The notes beneath the pieces are model-generated. The model saw only the letters and a program-made list of their open reading frames with translations. It searched no databases and was not told the DNA's origin. Positions 31,600-39,387 of a stretch of DNA of 64,000 nt are shown here, in pieces. The position numbers and the translations under genes were made by a program. Each line of letters begins with the position of its first letter. Positions within the stretch are counted from its first letter, which is position 1. The stretch is from Ischnura elegans (lineage: Eukaryota > Arthropoda > Insecta > Odonata > Coenagrionidae), in the NCBI RefSeq assembly GCF_921293095.1, contig NC_060246.1, forward strand, positions 108,976,941-109,040,940, given 5' to 3'.

Positions 31600-31862
31600 A
31601 TCTGGTGTGCCAATAACTGGAAAACAGTGTGTCAATAACTGGAATAAGGGTGCCAATAACTGGGATTATTGGACTTTTTAAACAATTATTTTTAGTAAAT
31701 AGTTGTATGTAAAATATAATTCGCTCACATGGGGAAACTAAAGCAACATGTCTCTCAGATCTAAGGCAAGTTATAAATAAACTGAAGTTGTGATACAACG
31801 GTCACAAGAGTTAATTTTCTTCGTCAAGGTCCTTAAAGTGCCAATAACTGGGTAGTTTACCC
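31600..31862. repeat. Right subterminal repeats of the pogo-like element
   Basis: GTGTGCCAATAACTGG (about 31598), GTGTCAATAACTGG (about 31627), GGGTGCCAATAACTGGG (about 31648) and AGTGCCAATAACTGGG (about 31837), running into the terminal inverted repeat. Confidence 0.82.
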
Positions 31863-31864
31863 TA

Positions 31865-32034
31865 CATTGAAAATAAAAAATAAAATTATTATGTTCTTTA
31901 GTATAATGCTTTTTAAGATACCCATGAGTCTTATAAATCCCGTAGGTCCTGTGTCTTCCATGATTGTTAGCAGCAAAACAGTGCTTACATTCAAAACTGT
32001 CTCCGAGGGGGACCTGAATTATTACTTCCTCCAT
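31865..32034 (-). pseudogene. B-4 N-terminal start with C2H2 zinc finger
   Basis: A true ATG at 32034 opens MEEVIIQVPLGDSFECKHC, then FAANNHGRHRTYG and a His pair in YKTHGYLKKHYTKEH. This is the best view of the family B protein start: one C2H2 finger within the first 50 residues. It is cut at 31864 by the pogo-like insertion and resumes at 28331. Confidence 0.78.
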
Positions 32035-32039
32035 CGGAA

Positions 32040-32737
32040 CGGGTAATTAAAAGGCAATAAACACTTAAATCTTATAAAATCAATGAAACCCGAAAAACAA
32101 AAGGGAACAAGTAAAACGTATAGCTAATTTGAAACCCTTACTATCGCTTCCCGGCTCTAAAGTGAATTGTAATTAGAAGGATATAATTTTGATCCGCTTC
32201 AAAGTTGCCTCCTCCCGGTCAGACGCCGCGGCTAGACTTTCAGCTCGACGAGTTCCGAAGGTTCAAAGAAGTTCCTTCCCTCGCCGAGCCTCCAGCGATG
32301 ACGTTGCGCCTTCCGCCTGAGGAGGAGCCGCGGATGTCCCCTGATTTTCAAAATCCCACGCACACGACGAACCCCGCCACGAAGAGAAGCAGCCTCCCGT
32401 CGAGGTGGTTAAAATAATTCCCACGACGAGAGACAGCCGCCACGCAGGGAGAGACCGAAAGGACGTCGAAGCGAATTTTTTTATTCACCGTGCCAACGCC
32501 GCGCCGTCGCCAGAGGCTCCCCACGGAGGTTTAAAAAGAATTCCCTCGGAGAGCAGCCGGCGTCCCGAAGGAAACAGCGACGCAGGAAAGGCCGAAAGGT
32601 GACGTATGTAGGCAGGGACGGAAAAGATGAAAGAAAAAATACCAATTCCAAGTCACCACATTAAATTGCAATGAAATCAATGAATACTACACGGCTAAGA
32701 CTAATCACTACATAAAATCACAACCAATATCACACAC
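32040..32737. other. Spacer between B-4 and B-2
   Basis: No gene recognised. An imperfect duplication of about 110 bases (GAGGTGGTTAAAATAATTCCC at 32401 and GAGGTTTAAAAAGAATTCCC at 32525, each followed by a GACCGAAAGG/GGCCGAAAGG motif) suggests decayed tandem repeat sequence. Confidence 0.4.
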
Positions 32738-33560
32738 TACATGTTTATTGCACATAATTTTAAAGTACATGCCATTTTGGTATCAATATTTTATTACATA
32801 ATTTTTGTTTAGCTACATCATCTTTCAATTTTGATTTAATATATACATTTCAAATTCTAATGCAATCTTCATTATTTCTTGTACCATGTATTCTTTTTGC
32901 TCGCCGTACTAAAAGTAAAGAGAATGATTTGTATTAATAAAAATCAACGAAAAAATATAGGGGAAAATAAATTGAAATCGATAAATGAAAAGGGCAAAAA
33001 CATTCCCGATGCAGGCGACCAAGTATTGACATTCCGGAAGGCCGAAAAGTTTGAGAATAAAAAAGATAAAGTATTTAATATTGAATTTCTACCCAGAATG
33101 CTGACTTAACTAAAAAGAAGAATGAACTAAAAATTGCTGCGATCTTAAAATGATCGCTTGGTATAATAAAACAGAGGGCCCCTCGATCCCGCTGAACCCT
33201 AGGTTAAGGTAAGCTGCCCGGAAACCACTCTTCAGACGCCCACCAATAAATAATTTAATTTAAACGTGGCGCTGGCGCTATAAAAAGTTAAAATTTTGAA
33301 AATGAATAAGTTAATAAAACTCTCCCAGTGTAAAGGCCGGGAGCAATAAAAATTCAAAATGCCAGCGCCTTAAAAAACAAACCCGGTATAAAAGGCCCGG
33401 ATAACAAAAAAGTCTGGGAGTAAAAGTTAGCAGAACGGACTGCCGGTGTATAGTGCCGGCAGTCTAAAAAAGATAAAATCTCCCAGACGTAACAAAAAAG
33501 ACGAAAACGGGACATACACTAATAAATATATAAATAAGTAACACACAGGGTTTTAAACTT
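32738..33560 (-). promoter_or_regulatory. B-2 3' UTR with mini-hairpins
   Basis: Hairpins CTGCCGG...CCGGCAG (33438-33463), CCCGGTATAAAAGGCCCGG (33383-33402) and CTCCCAGTGTAAAGGCCGGGAG (33322-33344) correspond one-for-one to those of B-1 with sequence differences. The conserved GATGCAGGCGACCAAGTATTG segment is at about 33008-33028. Confidence 0.6.
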
Positions 33561-33895
33561 TTTATTAAAAGGTGGTCGTCGTCATCACTAGAGTTTCGAG
33601 GGGAGAGATTCGTTCCCAAACCGGGTGGGAGCGCTGGGGTTGTGGGATAGAGAATTTTGCCCATCACGTGCGACACATAGACATCCCGCGACCATCGCAT
33701 TGCGTCGGAGATCATAAATTTTGCGATCCGGCCGACGTTGCGTTTGGCAATTCCGAGGTTGCGGAAAACCACCCAATTTTGGGAATCCCAAGCTCCCAGG
33801 GCACCGACCAAGAGTGCACTCAAAGAAACAGTGTACCCGCGATCGGCAAGTTGTTGCGCGATGTCAGAATACTTTTCGAATGTAGCTTGCCTGCT
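33464..33895 (-). pseudogene. B-2 endonuclease C-terminal part
   Basis: Reads SALLVGALGAWDSQNWVVF, LGIAKRNVGRIA, AMRWSRDVYVSHVMGKILY. The block RWSRD(V/I)YV is shared with family U (KWSRDIYVGHM), tying the two families together. The catalytic part is deleted upstream. Confidence 0.75.
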
Positions 33896-34990
33896 TATTT
33901 GCTTGGAGGAATTCGAACGACGTCAACTTCTCTGCCGTGGGCTGGAATGACGATCTCAAACTCCCTCCTTCCGTCACTCCACTTCCACGGCATTCCAATT
34001 TTGACAGCCAAACGGTTAGACGCCATTCTCGCGTCGGACCAGAAAGAAGTGACGTCGAAACGGTTCCGCCCAAACTCCGCACGCATGCTTCCGGAGAGGT
34101 ACTCCGCGATCTCTCTCTCCTCTGGTTCCCGCCGGGTTCTCGTTTTAACGGTCTTGTAAATTCCTGCGTCCACCACCGCTCTTACGCATGGCTCTCTGCA
34201 AGAGAGAAGGCGAAAGGCATGAGATACAGTTAAAATATCGACCTGGTCCGCGGTCGGTAAGACGCCCCCCCCCCTTCCGCGGATCCAGGTGGCAAATCTC
34301 CCATTGGGAGGTACATCCCATCCTTCAGGGCCCTCTTAACCCGTTTATCCAAAATTTTAAGAGGGCCCTTCCTAACCCTACCTCCCCGGAGGATGAAATC
34401 AAGTTTTGTTAATAAAAACATGTTCAGAGCCTCTATTTTTTGCCAGGGCGCCAACAACGACGCGTCCAGCGCGTCGATGTTTTCAATAATTTCTTCGATA
34501 AGGCGCCCTGGCGTTTGATCTACATTAAAACCTGTGAGGATCCCAAGATAGTCGTAACTTTCGCCCTCTGCCATCGAGGCTGGTGTCCCGCCCCCCAGAC
34601 GAAACTCCGTCGCTCTCACTCGCCCCCCGGCGACATGGAGCGTGGCACACTTGCGGGGGTTGAATTTTAACCCGCTCCATGCCGCGATCCGGTCGGCGAG
34701 ATCCAGCAACTTCATCATCCCGTCTGGCTTCCTGGACACCAGAGCAACGTCGTCTGCGTAGGCAAGAACTGTGATGGGTATGCCGTTAACCCGATAGCCT
34801 ACATTATCCTGCAATGCAGCTGCTAACCAAGTATTCTATACTTAAATTAAATAAAATTGGGCTAGGTGGGCATCCTTGTTTTACTCCCGCTTTTAACGTT
34901 ATCGCATGCGCCTCAAAATCTATTGTCCTCACGGTCGTGCGCGTCCCCTCGTATATTTCTTTGATTATATTTATTAATTTTTGGGGGACG
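33896..34990 (-). pseudogene. B-2 RT C-terminal half
   Basis: Motif B GVKQGCP-like at about 34860-34900, motif C VLAYADDVALVS (about 34740), AAWSGLKFNPRKCATLHVAG, then KRVKRALKDGMYLPMG and KTVKTRTRREPEER. The protein is split in at least three frames; the motif C Asp pair is intact. Confidence 0.78.
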
Positions 34991-35111
34991 CTTGCACGAT
35001 GCTGGTAAACCCTCCCCTCCTTCCCCTTCCGCGATATTATTTTTCCATCGTCTCCTCGAGCTTTACGGCAGTCAAATGTTCATATTTTTTATTATCATAT
35101 ATTTCGGTTAT
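34991..35111. other. Short spacer
   Basis: AT-rich, no similarity noticed to other parts of the window. Confidence 0.4.
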
Positions 35112-35587
35112 CACATTTATATCATATTGATAAAATTAGTTTATTTGATATATTGCCATATACATAGGTTCTTTCAGAACATCAATTATTTACATTTCCC
35201 CTTTTTGGGGTTTTTTTCTACAAAAGGGTGCCCCACAGAATGTGGGCAGCCCTAGTAAAAAGCATTAGCTATAATACATTAAGTGTTGTGGCCCCTCATT
35301 TAGGGACCACTTTTCTTTTTCCGGCGGTCTCGAAGTGAGGCCTGCCGTTCTTTACGTCATTTTTAGTCTCTGTTTATAGTTTTTGTTCATATTGTCTTTC
35401 ACTGCACACTGCACATCACATCCATGGGCCATTAATCCACTATGACACTCTTCACTATGGCAATTTGGGGAATTTGGGAGAATTTTTATTTCATAGTCGC
35501 CATATATATCCCATGGCATACATATATATAATAATAGTTTTCTTTATTTACATTGATATATTTATGTAGTGAAAATTTAGTGGCTGA
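35112..35587 (-). mobile_element. U-4: 5'-truncated family U tail behind a U2 remnant
   Basis: It starts at 35587 (CAGCCACTAAATTTTC), directly after the 20-base U2 fragment, and is colinear with part of the U-3 3' UTR (36435 downward: CAGCCACGTTTTCC). It includes the CCATATATATCCCATGG and CCACTATG motifs and the 3' hairpin module (35205-35345), and ends near AAATAAACTAATTTTATC. Confidence 0.78.
35205..35345 (-). ncRNA. Family U 3'-UTR structured module, U-4 copy
   Basis: Same three hairpins: GGGTGCCCCAC/GTGGGCAGCCC, GTGGCCCCT/AGGGACCAC and GGCGGTCTC/GAGGCCTGCC. A few pairs are lost, as expected of a dead copy. Confidence 0.65.
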
Positions 35588-35607
35588 TTAAGCTGATAAG
35601 AACAGAT
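35588..35607 (-). ncRNA. U2 snRNA fragment, nt 39-58, downstream target of U-3
   Basis: On the minus strand ATCTGTTCTTATCAGCTTAA, identical to the 20 bases of fly-type U2 that follow GTAGT. It immediately follows the U-3 tail (AATAAATACATTTT), so the 3' junction is GTAGT^ATCTG as predicted from the 5' junctions at 5952, 27012 and 27269. Confidence 0.9.
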
Positions 35608-35674
35608 AAAATGTATTTATTGAATAAAATGCCAAATACATAAGTTCTCTCAGAACGTCGAATAATAACATTCC

Positions 35675-35825
35675 CCTTCTTTGGGGCTTCGTGATACAAA
35701 AGGGCGACCCACAGAGTGTGGGCCGCCCTGGTATAAAGCATTGGCTTTATTACAATTATTTCTGTGGCCCCTCATTTAGGGGCCACTTTTCTCCGACGGT
35801 CTTGAAGTGAGGCCTGCCGGTTTTA
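35675..35825 (-). ncRNA. Family U 3'-UTR structured module, U-3 copy
   Basis: Hairpins GGGCG(A)CCCAC/GTGGGC(C)GCCC with loop AGAGT, GTGGCCCCT/AGGGGCCAC with loop CATTT, and GACGGTCTT/AGGCCTGCC. The third is rebuilt with different bases from U-2 but has the same GAAGTG loop. Confidence 0.7.
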
Positions 35826-36706
35826 TGATATTTTCTTTAGTCTTTGTTCATAGTTTTTATTTATTTTATTTATCACTCCACTGCACAGCGCGTTCGTTGG
35901 CCATTTATCCACTATGGTATACTATCGATGGCACTATCACTGCTGGGATTTGGGTGATTGGGAAAATAATTTTTTCAAATTAGCCATTTATACCCCATGG
36001 CGGACATAAGTATTAGATTGTTATCTTTATTTACAGGTTATATATATATATGGAAGAATTGAAAAGATCGCTGTGGCTGTCTCGCCGCTCCGCTGCTCTC
36101 CGCCATTCAGCATCCCCTGCCACGCGCCGTCGCCTTGGGGCATCGTTCGCGCCTCTCCCACGCGCAGGCAGCAGCAGACGACGCCAGGCTGGAAGGAGGA
36201 GGGAGGGGAGGGCTTGGGGGATGGGTTAGGTTGTCTTTTGTCTGTCCATTTTTTTCACTTCACACATCACGTCACATGTTTTGGCCATTTATCCACCATG
36301 GCAGTATATGTGGCACTCCTACGATAGCAACATTGGGGAATTTTGGGGAGAAAAGAATTTTTTCCGTCGCCATTTATACCCCATGGCTTACATAATTATG
36401 GGAATAGTTTTCTTTATTTACATTCATATATATTTTTATAGGGAAAACGTGGCTGGTTCGCCGCTCCGCTACTCCCGCCGCTCAGCATCTCCTGCCATGC
36501 GCCGTCGCCTCGGGGTACCTTCCGCGCCTCTCCTTCGCGCACGCATCATTAGACGACGCCAGACCGGAAGGAGGAAGGGGAGGGGCTTTGGAGAGGAGGA
36601 GAGGGCACGACTTGCCGGAACATGTTTTCCCCAAGCGCCGCCAGAGCGCTCCCCGCCCACTCTCACTTCTCGACGTAGAAAAGGCCACTTGGACGGCGAC
36701 GGTTAC

Positions 36707-36793
36707 CAGAGTCCTCTGGATGGCATTTCTCTACACTACTCCCTCATAGGGTGAACTACACAATTTCGTAGTGTATCAATCCAGAGGACTCTG
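36707..36793. mobile_element. 87-bp hAT-type MITE
   Basis: Perfect 15-bp terminal inverted repeats CAGAGTCCTCTGGAT, plus an inner pair TACACTAC/GTAGTGTA, so the unit folds into nearly one hairpin. The flanks are a perfect 8-bp duplication ACGGTTAC (36699-36706 and 36794-36801). An 8-bp duplication with CAGAG termini is the hAT signature. It is non-coding and inserted in the U-3 3' UTR. Confidence 0.88.
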
Positions 36794-37416
36794 ACGGTTA
36801 CAACACCCCCATTACCGCCTGGCAGCGTACCGGCGAACTTGCCACTTTAAGGGCAGTCACCGCGCTACGACGTTGGCCGTATATTGCTCTGAGCGCGCGC
36901 CTTCGCGGCAATCTGTTTGCACTGAGTTCAGGGGACGATTCACGGAACATTCCCACTATCGCCGCGACAACGAAAGACCGTCCTTTCGATGCTGACATTG
37001 TTGCCGCGACGCACTCACACTATGAACACACACACACACTCACACTGTCGGCCACGTCGCGTTACACACGGGTCTGCCCTCAACACTTAATAAATATTTA
37101 CACTAGGTTTATTCCAAACACTCACACATTGCGCCCGCGAGAACCTATCACAAAATACACTATATACACATTCACACATTCGCTCGGTGCCTCACTTACA
37201 ACGCATTGCGGTCACTATCCGTCGCACAAATTGCGCTCGGAGTGAGGCCGGTGAGAAGAAAGTCGATGCCAGACCGTACTTTCACTGATGATATTTTCTC
37301 GTGGGCACATAAACATACACACATACCGTATTCACAATAGTTACTCACGTGCCTCCTTGCTCCACTAGGCGACGTCCTCAGGAAACACGCTGGGACTGAG
37401 GGACCGGGGGAGGGGG

Positions 37417-39383
37417 TTAGGGGAGGGGCGTGGCCGGAACATCCGGCGCTGCGTCCGCTGGCCGCTCCCGTCGCCCGATGATCGGCGCTCCGCCGTCGTC
37501 CTCTCCGCAGCCGTCGGCCTCTCCGCAGCCGTCGGCCTCTCCGCAGCCGTCGGCCTCCGCCCCGCGCTCCTTTGGTGCCGCCGCTCCCGCGATGTACCGC
37601 CGCGCCCCGGTCATATGTTCGACGTAGATATCCCGCGACCATTTGATAGCCGCGGTGATCATCTTACGCCGAACACTGCGCATGCGGCCCTTCGGCATTC
37701 CCAAGCGGGTAAGGAGTGCGTCATTTCCGGGTGCCCACGAACCCAGAGCCCCCACCACTTACGCGTCTAGGTGGTGCCGCACCCGATACTCCGACCGCAC
37801 GCGCATTCGCTCGACCAGGGCGTCGTACTTTTCGATCTTCTTATCCCGAGTGGCGGCAAGCGAGGCACTCCGGTTGTCTAACAGCACGAAGACGTCCACG
37901 ACGATCACCTCCCTGTCCGGTCCCTCGTCCCACGCGACGACATCCGGCCGCAGAAGACTCGTCTCCAGGCTCCCTCCGGTCCAACCGCACCCGCAGAGAT
38001 GATGGAAGTGCCGCCCGCAGAATTTCCACGATGGCGTCGTGGCGTTGACGCCATCCGTCAGAGTGCGCGAGGCAGTGGTTGATGACATCAGGAATGGTCT
38101 CATCAGCTTGCCCGCACACTCCGCACCTCGTGTCTCCCCTCGCGTCTCCCCTCGCTGCTCCTCCGCGGGCGGCGTTCAACGGCAGCACGTTCAGGCGGGC
38201 GCGGTGTATGAAGCGCCAGTCGCAAAACCGGATCATTCGCCCCGCCCCGACGAAGTGGTTGCTGTCGGGGCACAGGGAAGTCACATCAATGACTTTCCCT
38301 TGATCCGGCTTCGCGACTAACCTTCTCCGGAAAGCCTCTCCCAAGGCACGGATGAGGTAGCTGATGAGGCGCCTCCTCGCTGGCGCCGGCACGACGACTT
38401 CTCTGCCGTGCGGCGAAGCGAAAGCAAGAGACACGGCGAGCTCGCGTCTGGCATCGCTCCACCGCCAAGTCACGGGGACGATGTTCGTCAGCTCCTTGGT
38501 GGCGCGGCGGGTGCGGCTCTACACCGATGCCGCCGCGTTCGTCCCCGTGCTGATAGTCTCGTCGTCGGCGCCGTTGAGGTAGGAGCAGAGGGCGCCTTTT
38601 CCTATCACCGCTCCATTTCCGGTCCGTCCGACGCGCCTCTTCACCACGTCGCGCAGAGTTTGCCACGCCACGTCCGACACGCTCGAGTCGGGACACGTGA
38701 GCATGCGGAAGGCGTGCACCACCGCGAACACATCCTTCCGCACCGCGAGCGGCACGTGTTCCCCTCCCCAGCGCCCTCTAGGCAGGGCGACGATCTCCCT
38801 CGATGCGCGAGTCGGCAGATACATCCACTTTTTCACTGAACGATGCATATCTGCGTCGACTCGCGCGATCGCCGCCTTGGGCACAGGCGTGATGCGGAGC
38901 GTGTACTCCAGGCGTGGCGTAAGGAACGTGTGGACTGCGTCGATCTTCTGCCACGGCGCTAACTCACTTTCGTCCAGGCGCCGCAGGTCCTCGGAGATGT
39001 TATTGAGGACGCCGTGCGGCACCCCGTCGACGCCGTGGCACACGGGTGAGCCGAGGTACTTGTAATCCTCACCGTGTGCGAGTGCGCGCATGTCCTCTCC
39101 CTGCACTCGGAAGATCGTGGGCTTCACTCCTCGTTCCTATCTCTGCGTGTTGGACCGGAAATCCACGTGGAGCGACCCGCACTTCCTTGCGTTACAGCGC
39201 AGGCCGCACCACGACGCCGCTGCTCCCGCGACGTGTAGCAGGCCTCTCAGCATCCCCGCATCCTTGGCGACGAGGACCAAGTCATCTGCGTAGGCCAGCA
39301 CGCAGAGTGACGTTTATCTCTTCGCGAGTGCGAAGATGGCCCTCCGAGCGAGTACAGCACGAATCACGGGCTCCAGAACGAGA
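37417..39383 (-). pseudogene. U-3 RT end, zinc knuckle and restriction-like endonuclease
   Basis: Order: motif C LAYADDLVLVAKDAG (about 39290), CGLRCNARKCGSLHVDF, KKWMYLPTRASREIVALP, CSYLNGADDE, RFCDWRFIHRARLNVLPLN, knuckle CGVCGQADETIPDVINHC (the usual His after Pro is Asp), nuclease LLRPDVVAWDE ... VIVVDVFVLLDNR ... RDKKIEKYDAL, LVVGALGSW, IKWSRDIYVEHM. In-frame stops lie near 38519 and 37759, and a frameshift near 37960. The PD, D and K positions are kept. Confidence 0.82.
37503..37557. repeat. 18-bp minisatellite, three units
   Basis: Three tandem CTCCGCAGCCGTCGGCCT units. On the minus strand they code an EADGCG triplicate in the Ala/Asp-rich tail of the U-3 protein. Confidence 0.93.
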
Positions 39384-39387
39384 TTAA
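39384..39387. repeat. piggyBac TTAA target duplication, left
   Basis: TTAA directly before CCCTTTCGCGCC; twin at 42915-42918. Confidence 0.95.

Larger units (their letters stand above)
28334..31862. mobile_element. pogo-like DNA transposon with TA duplication, degraded
   Basis: A 3529-bp element in B-4. The termini are inverted repeats GGGTAGAATGCCC / GGGTAAACTACCC followed on both sides by TTGTTGGCACT / TTATTGGCACT. The flanks are TA (28332-28333 and 31863-31864), the Tc1/mariner-pogo duplication. Many copies of a (G)GTGCCAATAACTGG motif lie subterminally on both sides. Inside are a DDE transposase remnant and a PHD-like finger segment on the plus strand. Highly decayed. Confidence 0.82.
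32738..34990 (-). mobile_element. B-2: family B copy, 5' truncated with internal deletion
   Basis: Spans RT motif B to the 3' end. Relative to B-1, about 510 bases are missing at 33895 (B-1 11240-11750), removing the zinc knuckle and most of the nuclease core. The C-1 target sequence is undisturbed here. The 3' UTR mini-hairpins and terminal segment are present; the tail ends ATGTGCAATAAACATGT-like at 32738-32750. The 3' flank is neither U2 nor R. Confidence 0.83.
35608..37414 (-). promoter_or_regulatory. U-3 3' UTR with internal duplication
   Basis: The segment 35865-36235 is repeated at about 36240-36600 (same order: CATTTATCCACCATGG-type motif, GGGGAATTTTGGGG, CCATTTATACCCCATGG, CTTTATTTACA, CGCCGCTCCGCT, ACGACGCCAG). 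A third partial copy is in U-4 (35385-35570). The terminal hairpin module is at 35675-35825. Confidence 0.75.

Noticed and set aside
32205-32602. Two short plus-strand frames with Pro-rich sequence
   Set aside because: Decayed repeat-like DNA, no start context or family similarity.
35865-36600. Possible LTRs from the repeated units near U-3
   Set aside because: No TG...CA termini or primer-binding site; the units lie inside a non-LTR 3' UTR.
37503-37557. CRISPR-like short repeats
   Set aside because: Three directly adjacent 18-bp units without spacers; a minisatellite in a coding tail of a eukaryotic retrotransposon.
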